64,000 nt of DNA from Streptomyces coeruleorubidus (lineage in GTDB: Bacteria; Actinomycetota; Actinomycetes; Streptomycetales; Streptomycetaceae), in the NCBI RefSeq assembly GCF_028885415.1, contig NZ_CP118527.1, positions 1,054,001-1,118,000 on the forward strand, given 5' to 3'. Within the stretch, counting starts at the first letter, position 1. The number at the start of each line of letters is the position of its first letter. This document shows positions 9,056-16,172 of this stretch, piece by piece. The position numbers and the translations under genes were made by a program. Under the pieces are notes generated by a model. The model did not search any database, was not told the origin of the DNA, and saw only the letters and a list, made by a program, of their open reading frames with translations.

Positions 9056-9876
9056 CCGCGGTGTGGCGGTACGGCCGCCCCTGTCTCGTCGTCCTGCTCG
9101 CCGCGCTGGCCGTGGGCGTGCCGCTGTGGCTGGTCGCCGTCACCTCGGCCAAGCCGCAGGCCGAGGCGATCAAGCCGAACCTGGACCTGCCCCGGCAGTG
9201 GCAGCCCGGGAGCAACTACGCGGACGCCGTCAGCCAGGGCGAGATGCTGCGCGGCTTCCTCAACTCGCTGCTCGTCGTGGTGCCTTCAGTCGTCCTGGTG
9301 CTGATCCTGGGCGCGGGCGCCGCCTGGGTCTTCGCCCGGCGCAAGTCGAAGCTGGTCTCGGCGGCGTACGCGCTGTGCATCAGCGGACTGCTGCTGCCGC
9401 CCGCCGTCATCACCATCGTGATGGAGCTGCGGCAACTGGGGATGGCGAACACCCGCCCCGGCATGATCGCCGTCTACACCGGGATGTACCTGTCGACGTC
9501 GATCTTCTTCATGACCGGCTTCATCCGCGCCATCCCCATGGAGCTGGAGGAGGCGGCCAGGATCGACGGGGCGACACCGGCGCGGATCTTCTGGCGGATC
9601 GTCCTGCCGCTGCTCCGGCCGGTGATCGCCACCGCGACGATCATGGTGATGCTCTATGCCTGGAGCGACATCTTCTACGCGTTCTTCGTCCTCGGCGGCG
9701 GAGACCGGGCGACCCTGCCGCTCAACCTCTACCAGGTCGCCAGCGCCCAGCTCTACCTCAACAACTGGCATCTCGTCTTCGCGTACGTCGTGGTGATGAG
9801 CCTGCCCATGGTCGCCGTGTTCCTCGTCGGCCAGCGAAAGATCGTGTCCGGAATCACCAGTGGAGCCGTGAAGTGA
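9052..9876 (+). CDS. Sugar ABC transporter permease (MalG/CebG-like)
   Basis: A 274-residue inner-membrane permease starting at GTG 9052, overlapping the previous stop by four bases. The EAA loop reads EEAARIDGATPARIFWRI, followed by VLPLLRPVIATATI, the standard MalG-type sequence. SILFF-like helix 4 and the LYAWSDIFYAFF segment also fit. It pairs with the upstream permease as the heterodimeric channel. The glycosidase gene begins 17 bases after its stop with its own ribosome site and is probably in the same transcript. Confidence 0.88.
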   Translation: MTAVWRYGRPCLVVLLAALAVGVPLWLVAVTSAKPQAEAIKPNLDLPRQWQPGSNYADAVSQGEMLRGFLNSLLVVVPSVVLVLILGAGAAWVFARRKSKLVSAAYALCISGLLLPPAVITIVMELRQLGMANTRPGMIAVYTGMYLSTSIFFMTGFIRAIPMELEEAARIDGATPARIFWRIVLPLLRPVIATATIMVMLYAWSDIFYAFFVLGGGDRATLPLNLYQVASAQLYLNNWHLVFAYVVVMSLPMVAVFLVGQRKIVSGITSGAVK

Positions 9877-9892
9877 CTGGAGGTCCAGCAGC

Positions 9893-12442
9893 GTGATCAC
9901 CCCCACCCGCACGAAAGCCCGTACGAGATCTCGTACCAGAACCGCCTTGATAACAGCACTACTTGGAGCAGCCACCATGGCAGCCACTCTCCCCGCAGCC
10001 GGAAACGCGGCAGCAGCGGACCCACAGCGCCTTACCGTCGACCTCAACGCCTCCGAGGGCCCGGTGATGCTGGGCGCCAACGGCTCGCTGTACGGGCTCA
10101 GCGACGACGGGGTGCCCAGCGACGCCGCGATGGCGCCCCTGAAGATCACGAGCATCTCGCAGAAGCCGGAGGGGGGCGCCCAGCACCCCAACGGCGACGC
10201 GCTCACCGTCTCCAAGTCGTTCTTCCGCAACGGCGGCGGCGAGATCAACGTGATGATGCAGGACATGTACGCCAAGTGGCCGTACGAGGACCTCGGCATC
10301 GACGACTACCTCCCCAAGGTCGACAAGATCGCCAAGGAGGTCTCGGCCGACCCGAACAGCGACCGCTTCGTCTACATCCCGTTCAACGAGCCCGACCAGA
10401 TCTGGTACAAGCTCGACGTCGCCGACCAGGCGCAGTACGAGAAGAACCGGGACCGGTTCTTCAAGGACTGGAAGACGGTGTACCAGCGGATCCGCGCGAT
10501 CGACCCGGACGCACGGATCGCCGGACCGAACGAAGCCGCGTACCACACCCGCCTGTTGAAGGACTTCCTCGCCTTCGCCAAGCGGGAGAACGTGCTGCCG
10601 CAGGTGATGACCTGGCACGAGCTGGGTTCCGGCTCACTGCGCGACTTCCAGGCGCACTACGACGACTACCGCAAGCTGGAGCGCGAGGCGGGCATCGCCC
10701 CGCTGAAGATCAACATCGACGAGTACGCCAACCGCCGTGACCTGTCCGTGCCCGGACAGCTCGTGCAGTGGGTGTCGATGTTCGAGCGCAACAAGGTGTA
10801 CGCCAACATGGCGTACTGGGACGCGGCCGGCAACCTCAGCGGCCACGTCGTGCGCTCGAACATCCCCAACGGCGGCTGGTGGCTCTTCCGCTGGTACGCG
10901 GGCATGACCGGTGACACCGTGAAGGTGACGCCGCCGCAGCCCAACACCATCGACACCCTCCAGGGGCTCGCCTCCCTCGACACCTCCCGCCGCCAGGCGC
11001 AGGTCCTGCTCGGCGGCTCCGCGGCCGACTCGGACGTGGTCGTGCGAGGCGTCCCCCGGTCGGTGTTCGGCCGTACGGTCACCGCGACCGTCGCCGAGGC
11101 CGCCTGGTCCGGTTACGAGGGGCAGCACGCGGCGCCACGGGTCCTCGCGCGCACCAAGGTGAAGGTCGCGGACGACGGTTCGGTGACCGTCCCGCTGCGC
11201 GGCCTGCACAAGATGTCGGCGTACCGGGTCGTCCTCACTCCCGGCGGCTCCGGCACCCCGTCCGCCGCCTCCGTGCCGTGGTCGGCGTCGTACGAGGCCG
11301 AGGACGCGGCCATCACCGACGGCAAGGTCTACACGCAGGGCACGGTCCAGAACGCCAACGGCTACGCGGCCTCCGGCACCAAGGACGTCGGCTCGCTCAA
11401 CCAGCCCGGCAGCAAGGTCACCTTCTCGGTGAAGGTCCCGAAGGACGGCACGTACGACCTGGCGATCCTGTACGGCAACCAGTCCGGCGGCCCCGCCACG
11501 CAGAAACTGTCGGTCGACGGCGGCGCCCCGGTGACGGTCACCTACCCCTCCACGGAGAACTGGACGTACCGCGCCAAGAAGGACGTCAGCGTCCAACTCA
11601 AGGCGGGCACGCACCAGCTGACCCTGTCCAAGGGCGACGCCGAGGTCACCCTGGACCGGATCGACCTGACCACGCGGACGGGCGCGCCGTCCGCCTCCTA
11701 CGAGGCCACGCTGGCGGACATCAGCGGCAAGCCGTCGTACGACTACACCTCGTCGGCCGGTGTGGGCACGGGCTCCCTGGTCCTGCGCTCCGGTGACAAG
11801 GCGGTGTTCGACGTGTACGCCCCGCGCGACGGCTACTACACGGTGGTGCCGCGTACCTCGGCGGCCGTGAAGCTCTCGCTGCACGGGGAGACGGTCACGG
11901 CCGCGCCCGGCCGCCCGCTGCGGCTCTACCTGGTCGCGGGGAACAACCGGATCGCGATGACGTCGGGCCACAGCGCCGTCCGCTCCCTCGACGTCACCGG
12001 CGACGGCTCGGCCGCCGGCACCCTCTCCTACGAGGGCGCCTCGGCCACGCTCGCCGGCGGAGCCAAGCTCGTCGACTCCCCGCACGCGTCCGCGGGCTCC
12101 TACATCGGCTGGCTCGGCAACAGCGCCTCCAGCACCGCCCAGTTCACGGTGGACGCGCCCCGGTCCGGCCGCTATCTGCTGGTCGTCCACTACGCCCACA
12201 ACGACCGCCGGGACAACGGCCACGCCTACAACACGGACATCATGTCCCGTACGGCGGACATCACGGTCGGGACCGCGGACCCGGTGAAGGTCACCTTCAA
12301 GAACACCTGGAGCTGGGACGACTACTGGACCGTCGGCGTTCCGGTCGATCTGGCGAAGGGCGCGAACAAGGTGACGTTCGGCAACGCGAGCGCCTGGGCG
12401 CCGAACATCGACCGCATCGAGTTGGGCCGGATTGTGGGCTGA
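9893..12442 (+). CDS. Secreted clan GH-A glycoside hydrolase (GH39-like) with two CBM6/35-like modules
   Basis: The 849-residue product has a long Arg-rich twin-arginine-like or Sec signal (Ala-rich h-region, cleavage near AAAADP). The catalytic barrel (about 45-400) has YIPFNEPDQIWY (Glu166 as likely acid/base) and KINIDEYANRRD (Glu277 as likely nucleophile), the clan GH-A arrangement on strands 4 and 7. The fold is closest in feel to GH39 or a near relative. Residues about 430-565 and 715-849 are jelly-roll modules with SYEAEDA and LSYEGASATLAGG openings and WAPNIDRIEL ending, typical of CBM35/CBM6. Start is GTG 9893 with GGAGG nine bases upstream. It follows the importer genes and ends at a strong terminator. 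It probably frees the oligosaccharide that the importer takes up. Exact family and linkage are unproven. Confidence 0.7.
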   Translation: MITPTRTKARTRSRTRTALITALLGAATMAATLPAAGNAAAADPQRLTVDLNASEGPVMLGANGSLYGLSDDGVPSDAAMAPLKITSISQKPEGGAQHPNGDALTVSKSFFRNGGGEINVMMQDMYAKWPYEDLGIDDYLPKVDKIAKEVSADPNSDRFVYIPFNEPDQIWYKLDVADQAQYEKNRDRFFKDWKTVYQRIRAIDPDARIAGPNEAAYHTRLLKDFLAFAKRENVLPQVMTWHELGSGSLRDFQAHYDDYRKLEREAGIAPLKINIDEYANRRDLSVPGQLVQWVSMFERNKVYANMAYWDAAGNLSGHVVRSNIPNGGWWLFRWYAGMTGDTVKVTPPQPNTIDTLQGLASLDTSRRQAQVLLGGSAADSDVVVRGVPRSVFGRTVTATVAEAAWSGYEGQHAAPRVLARTKVKVADDGSVTVPLRGLHKMSAYRVVLTPGGSGTPSAASVPWSASYEAEDAAITDGKVYTQGTVQNANGYAASGTKDVGSLNQPGSKVTFSVKVPKDGTYDLAILYGNQSGGPATQKLSVDGGAPVTVTYPSTENWTYRAKKDVSVQLKAGTHQLTLSKGDAEVTLDRIDLTTRTGAPSASYEATLADISGKPSYDYTSSAGVGTGSLVLRSGDKAVFDVYAPRDGYYTVVPRTSAAVKLSLHGETVTAAPGRPLRLYLVAGNNRIAMTSGHSAVRSLDVTGDGSAAGTLSYEGASATLAGGAKLVDSPHASAGSYIGWLGNSASSTAQFTVDAPRSGRYLLVVHYAHNDRRDNGHAYNTDIMSRTADITVGTADPVKVTFKNTWSWDDYWTVGVPVDLAKGANKVTFGNASAWAPNIDRIELGRIVG

Positions 12443-12458
12443 ACCGCGCGGTGACGGG

Positions 12459-12499
12459 GGCGGTTGCGGAGGAGTGAGCTGTACTCCTCCGCAACCGCC
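12459..12499 (+). terminator. Terminator of the alpha-galactoside operon
   Basis: A perfect 17-bp inverted repeat (12459-12475 and 12483-12499, arm GGCGGTTGCGGAGGAGT) with a 7-base loop lies 17 bases after the glycosidase stop. It separates the sugar operon from the Spo0M promoter. Confidence 0.85.
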
Positions 12500-12525
12500 G
12501 TGCAAGATCGCTTCCGGCACTCCCC

Positions 12526-12548
12526 TATACTTCTACATGCTTGTAGAA
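12526..12548 (+). promoter_or_regulatory. Promoter -10 of the Spo0M gene overlapped by a BlaI-like operator
   Basis: TATACT (12526-12531) is a good -10 element, though I see no convincing -35. Immediately over its 3' end lies TTCTACA-TGCT-TGTAGAA (12531-12548), a perfect 7-bp dyad with a 4-base centre. The same TTCTACA-N4-TGTAGA pattern, at the same spacing, sits in the blaI divergon at 15203. A repressor bound here would occlude the transcription start. Confidence 0.65.
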
Positions 12549-12582
12549 CGTCAGTACACGCATGTGAGGAGTGGACGCCACC

Positions 12583-13575
12583 ATGGTGTTCAAACGACTG
12601 CTCGGCGCGCTCGGCGTGGGCGGCCCCACGGTCGACACGGTCCTCGACCCGGCTCCCGTCCGGCCCGGCGGCACGCTCACCGGTGAGGTCCGGCTGGAGG
12701 GCGGCAAAGCCGACTTCGACATCGAGCACATCACCCTGGAGCTGGTGGCCCGGGTGGAGGCCGAGCACGAGGGCGGCGAGAGCGAGGGCGTCGTCGCCTT
12801 CGGCCGCTTCACCGTCGGCGGCGGCTTCCGGCTCGCCGAGGGCGAGAAGCGGGGTGTGCCGTTCAGCGTGACCCTGCCGTGGGAGACGCCGGTCACCGAG
12901 CTGCACGGCCAGAGCCTGGGCATCGTCCTGGGCGTGCGCACCGAGTTGTCGGTGGCCGGCGCGCAGGACAAGGGCGACCTGGACCAGCTGAACGTGACGC
13001 CGCTGCCCGTGCAGGAGGCCGTTCTGGAGGCCCTCGGCGGGCTCGGGTTCGGATTCAAGACGGCCGACCTCGAGTACGGGCGCATCGGCGGCACCGGCCA
13101 GCAACTGCCCTTCCACCAGGAGATCGAACTCCTCCCGTCACCCCGGTACGCGCACCAGGTCAACGAGATCGAGCTGACGTTCCTGACGGGCCCGGGCGGC
13201 ATGGAGGTCGTACTGGAGGCGGACAAGCGCGGCGGCTTCCTGTCGCCCGGCCATGACGCGCTGACCCGTTTCACCGTCTCCCACGACGGAGTCGAGCACC
13301 AGGACTGGCCCGCGATCGTCGACGGCTGGATCCGGCAACTGGTCGAGCACCGGGCCTCGTACGGCTCCCCCGCCGCGTTCGGCATGGGCGGCCACGGGCA
13401 TGACGGGCACGACGGGCACCACCATGACGGCCACCGCTCGGGCCCCGGCATGGGAACCGCCGTCGCGGCGGGCGCGGCCGGGCTCGCGGCCGGGGTCGTC
13501 GGCGGCATGGTCGCGGACGAAGTGGTCGACGAGGTCGGGGACTTCTTCGAGGGCGAGGAGGAAGAGGAGGGCTGA
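12583..13575 (+). CDS. Spo0M family sporulation-control / arrestin-like protein
   Basis: The product is 330 residues. The arrestin-like beta-sandwich (about 1-250) opens with FKRLLGALGVGGPTVDTVLD and contains GGTLTGEVRLEGG and LPFHQEIELLPSP, all typical of Spo0M. In Bacillus the family modulates sporulation; its biochemical role is not settled. The C-terminus is unusual-looking but common in Streptomyces members: a His/Gly/Asp stretch (GHGHDGHDGHHHDGH), a small Ala/Gly-rich hydrophobic segment and an acidic tail (FFEGEEEEEG). ATG 12583 is chosen over GTG 12571 because GAGGAG lies at 12566-12571. The gene converges on the M56 protease gene 13 bases away. The shared operator upstream suggests control by the neighbouring BlaI. 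Confidence 0.85.
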   Translation: MVFKRLLGALGVGGPTVDTVLDPAPVRPGGTLTGEVRLEGGKADFDIEHITLELVARVEAEHEGGESEGVVAFGRFTVGGGFRLAEGEKRGVPFSVTLPWETPVTELHGQSLGIVLGVRTELSVAGAQDKGDLDQLNVTPLPVQEAVLEALGGLGFGFKTADLEYGRIGGTGQQLPFHQEIELLPSPRYAHQVNEIELTFLTGPGGMEVVLEADKRGGFLSPGHDALTRFTVSHDGVEHQDWPAIVDGWIRQLVEHRASYGSPAAFGMGGHGHDGHDGHHHDGHRSGPGMGTAVAAGAAGLAAGVVGGMVADEVVDEVGDFFEGEEEEEG

Positions 13576-13588
13576 GGCCGCCGCCCCC

Positions 13589-14737
13589 TCAAAGAGGTGT
13601 CGCGGCGTGCAGGATGAGCACCATCGTGACGGCGGAGTTCGCGGAGGACATCGCCGACGCGGCCGTTCCGGCGGCCGCGCCCCACGCCGCCAGTCCGACC
13701 GAGGTGAACACCGAGGGCCAGTTGCGTACCGCGGGTGGCGGACCGAGCAGGGCCGCCACCCGGCGCGGCACCGGGCCCGGAGCGGCGAGTCCCGCGAGCG
13801 TCGGCGCCGGGGTACCCCGGGAGACCAGGGCGGCCGTGCCGATGGCACGCGCCACCGTGCGGCGGCTGCCGATCGCCCGGGCCGCCTCCTCGTCCGCCCA
13901 CCGCTCGGCCGTGTAGGCCACGGCCGTACGCAGCGGCCGAAGAAACGGGTTGGCGCGGGCCGCGAGCTGCACGGCGAGCAGGAAACGGTCGTGCCGGGCG
14001 GCGAGGTGCGCCCGCTCATGGGCGAACAGGGCCCGGCGCTCGGCCGGCCGGAGCCGGTCCAGCAGGGCCGTGGTCACCACGACACGCCCCCCGCGCCGAC
14101 GGCGGACAGGGCGCCCGGCGCTGCCGCGCAGAGCACCGACCAGGCGGCCACCGGGCAGAGCACCACCGCCGGAGCGACGGCCATGCTGAGTACCACCGGG
14201 CGGAACACCACCGCCCGGGCGACCGCTACGCCGAGCACCGCCGCTTGGACGACCGCCACCCAGAACACCACCGCCCTGGCGACCGCCCCGCGGAGCACCA
14301 CCACCCCGACGGCCACCGGGCAGCGCATACGCATAGGGGACGACGTCCGGCAGTACGGCCACCTCCGTGTCCGGCAACCCGGACAGCGCGCGGTGGGCCT
14401 GGCGGCGTACCCGGGCGTGCCGCCACAGCGTGCGGGCGCAGGCGACGACGACCGCGCACAGCGCGGGAATCGCGGCCTTGCCGACGACCTCGTCATAAGG
14501 GACCGCAGCCCGTACCTCGGGGTCCGACCAGCCGTCGGGCAGCGGGTTTCCGGGCAGTTGGGCGGTGCCGACGACCATCACGAGTCCCAGGCACACCGTG
14601 CTGCACAGCGCGAGCACCGCGGCCATCGCGGTCAGCAGCCGGGTCGCGGTGCGCGGGTGCAGATGCTGTTCGGCCAGGCGCGCGACCGGCCACGCCGTGA
14701 GCGGGAGAACCAGTGGCAGAAAGACGAAGACCCCCAT
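13589..14737 (-). CDS. M56 (BlaR1/MecR1-type) membrane metallopeptidase with Gly/Arg-rich insertion
   Basis: The 382-residue product has two N-terminal membrane helices (about 3-20 and 35-58), one near 85-100, and a zinc-peptidase motif FAHERAHLAARHD (His240, Glu241, His244) with a downstream ERWADEEA segment carrying the third ligand. Such proteases sense a signal at the membrane and inactivate a BlaI/MecI repressor. The family normally reads from YAYALPG straight into GRVVVTTALL. Here about 75 residues of Gly/Arg/Pro low-complexity sequence (about 142-216, encoded by 14090-14314) interrupt that junction just before the active site. It lies seven bases after blaI on the same strand, forming the usual two-gene operon. 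The penicillin-binding sensor domain of BlaR1 is absent, as usual for actinobacterial members. Confidence 0.85.
   Translation of the reverse strand: MGVFVFLPLVLPLTAWPVARLAEQHLHPRTATRLLTAMAAVLALCSTVCLGLVMVVGTAQLPGNPLPDGWSDPEVRAAVPYDEVVGKAAIPALCAVVVACARTLWRHARVRRQAHRALSGLPDTEVAVLPDVVPYAYALPGGRRGGGAPRGGRQGGGVLGGGRPSGGARRSGRPGGGVPPGGTQHGRRSGGGALPGGRLVGALRGSAGRPVRRRRGGRVVVTTALLDRLRPAERRALFAHERAHLAARHDRFLLAVQLAARANPFLRPLRTAVAYTAERWADEEAARAIGSRRTVARAIGTAALVSRGTPAPTLAGLAAPGPVPRRVAALLGPPPAVRNWPSVFTSVGLAAWGAAAGTAASAMSSANSAVTMVLILHAATPL
14090..14314 (-). repeat. Degenerate in-frame repeat inside the M56 protease gene
   Basis: The stretch is built from variants of GGCGACCGC and GAGCACCACC-like words and encodes GGR, GGG and RSGG-type runs. 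It keeps the reading frame, so it is an expansion within the gene and not a broken segment. Confidence 0.7.
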
Positions 14738-14743
14738 GAGGCT

Positions 14744-15130
14744 TCAGTCTTCCCCCTCGCCATGGACCTGATCCAGCAGGTCACGCAGCAGCCGCTCGTC
14801 GTCCGGGCCGAGGCCGGTGAGGAAGCTGGCCAGCACGGCCTCGCGGTCGCTCTCGGCGTCCAGCACCTTGCGCATCTTCCGGGCGGCCAGGCCCGCATGG
14901 TCCGAGGAGGGCGTCCAGGCGAAGGACCGGCCCACCCGCTCCCGGGTAACCGCACCCTTGTCCAGCAACCGGGTCAGGATCGTGATCACCGTCGTGTACG
15001 CGAGGTCACCGCCGAGGCGTTCCTGCACCCAGCCGGCCGTCACCGGGCCGTCCGCCTCCCGCAGTGCCGACAGCACCAGCGCCTCCAGCTCGCCCTGCCC
15101 CCGCCGGGGACGCTGCCGGGGATCCGTCAC
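14744..15130 (-). CDS. blaI: BlaI/MecI/CopY-family winged-helix repressor
   Basis: The product is 128 residues beginning VTDPRQRPRRGQGELEALVL. The winged helix (GPVTAGWVQERLGGDLAYTTVITILTRL split over helices 2-3, then a KGAVTRERVGRSFAWTP wing) is the standard BlaI form, and the C-terminal helices (LLRDLLDQV) mediate dimerisation. GTG 15130 is chosen over in-frame starts at 15202 and 15172 because GGGAGA lies eight bases upstream and the family consensus begins there. The protein binds TACA/TGTA dyads; two such sites are in this window (15203 and 12531), so it probably controls itself, the divergent gene and Spo0M. The M56 gene follows in the same operon. Confidence 0.85.
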   Translation of the reverse strand: MTDPRQRPRRGQGELEALVLSALREADGPVTAGWVQERLGGDLAYTTVITILTRLLDKGAVTRERVGRSFAWTPSSDHAGLAARKMRKVLDAESDREAVLASFLTGLGPDDERLLRDLLDQVHGEGED

Positions 15131-15202
15131 CGCCCTGTCTCCCTTCAGCCGCCCTGTCTTGCCCGTGGACATCGTATAGATCCGCGGGACCACCCCCTTC
15201 AC

Positions 15203-15220
15203 TTCTACAGTACTGTAGAT
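15203..15220. promoter_or_regulatory. BlaI operator in the blaI divergon
   Basis: TTCTACAGTACTGTAGAT contains a 16-bp perfect palindrome (TCTACAGTACTGTAGA). It lies 73 bases before the chosen blaI start and 50 bases before the divergent gene at 15271, so one bound dimer could repress both directions. Confidence 0.75.
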
Positions 15221-15270
15221 TTAATGCGTTCGCTCCCAACGTCCGATACGACAACCGACAAGGAGACCCT

Positions 15271-15921
15271 GTGGCCGATCCGCCCCGCCTCCACCCCGAG
15301 GACCGCGCGGACTTCGAAGCGGTACTGGATCTGGCGCTGAGCACCGCGGACCTCCATGGCGCCGTGCGCGCCGATCCGACCGGCCGGACGGCCGCGCACC
15401 TGCGCGCCCACGCGCTCGCCCACGCCGACGCCATCACGGCGGCGGCAGGCGAGCCGTACCGCGCCTACCTGGCCGTACGGACGGCCGCCCGGCAGGACGC
15501 GCGGCGCCCGCTCGACACCGGCAGTCTGCTGCCCGCCCTCGCGGTGCTCACGCCGCTCGTGGCGGCGACCTCCGCCGGGGCCCTGCTCCTGCTCGGCTGC
15601 CTGCTCCAGGTCGTCGGCGCACCCGGCCCGTTGCCCGGGTCGCTCGTCTCGGCCGGCTGGACACTGGCGCTCGTGGCGGCCGTGACCGGCCTCCTCGGCC
15701 TGGCCGCGCTGCTGCGCTCGGCCCTGGGCGGGCGGGCCGACCGCGTGGAGCACGCCCGGCTGGCCTGGCGGCAGGCCCTGCTCGACCACGGCATGCTGCC
15801 CCATCTGCTCCGGCATCCGGCGGTCGCACATTGCGATGCGGGGATCACACCGGGCTCCCCGCCCGATACGCTCACGCCGTGCCCGGCCCGGGCGAGAAAG
15901 GACACACCATGTTCGGACTGA
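15271..15921 (+). CDS. Putative membrane protein of unknown function, divergent from blaI
   Basis: The product is 216 residues starting at GTG 15271 with AAGGAG at 15260-15265. The N-terminal 85 residues are soluble, helical and rich in Ala/His/Asp. Two strongly hydrophobic helices follow (about 92-117 and 130-155). The C-terminus (HAHLAWRQALLDHGMLPHLLRH-like) is basic. I do not recognise a family. It shares the BlaI operator with blaI and overlaps the tatA start by 13 bases, so it is likely translated together with tatA. The last 30 residues read out of register with typical protein composition and may be tolerated read-through to the stop inside tatA. Confidence 0.65.
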   Translation: MADPPRLHPEDRADFEAVLDLALSTADLHGAVRADPTGRTAAHLRAHALAHADAITAAAGEPYRAYLAVRTAARQDARRPLDTGSLLPALAVLTPLVAATSAGALLLLGCLLQVVGAPGPLPGSLVSAGWTLALVAAVTGLLGLAALLRSALGGRADRVEHARLAWRQALLDHGMLPHLLRHPAVAHCDAGITPGSPPDTLTPCPARARKDTPCSD

Positions 15922-16160
15922 GCGAGCTCGCGATCATCCTCATCGTCGTCATAGCCGTGATCGGGGCCAGGAAGCTGCCCGAACTGGCCCGGTCGGCCGG
16001 CAAGTCCGCCCGCATCCTCAAGGCCGAGGCACGCGCCGCGAAGGACGAGGAGGCCGGGGCGGGCGCCGCGCCGCGGGTGGTCCAGGGCGAGATCGTCCCG
16101 CCGGGCACCGGCGCGACCCCGCCCGGCGCGCGGGCGGCGGACGCCCCGGACCACCGCTGA
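15909..16160 (+). CDS. tatA: TatA-family twin-arginine translocase subunit (paralogue)
   Basis: The product is 83 residues: a short N-terminal membrane helix (MFGLSELAIILIVVIAVIG), the hinge and amphipathic helix ARKLPELARSAGKSARILK, and a charged unstructured tail. The pattern Phe-Gly near the start and the KLPELARSxGKSARI helix is diagnostic of TatA/E. TatA oligomers form the pore through which folded twin-arginine proteins cross the membrane. No tatB or tatC gene is nearby, so this is probably an extra copy beside the main tat locus. A GAAAGG site lies about eight bases upstream of ATG 15909. Position behind the BlaI-controlled promoter suggests conditional expression. Confidence 0.85.
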   Translation: MFGLSELAIILIVVIAVIGARKLPELARSAGKSARILKAEARAAKDEEAGAGAAPRVVQGEIVPPGTGATPPGARAADAPDHR

Positions 16161-16172
16161 TCCGCCGACCGC

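Noticed and set aside
14090..14314. Frameshift or broken protease gene
   Set aside because: Frame is kept throughout and both flanks match the family, so it is an insertion.
15131..15202. Longer N-terminus for BlaI
   Set aside because: The extension has no family sequence and would run to the edge of the operator; the GTG at 15130 has a proper ribosome site.
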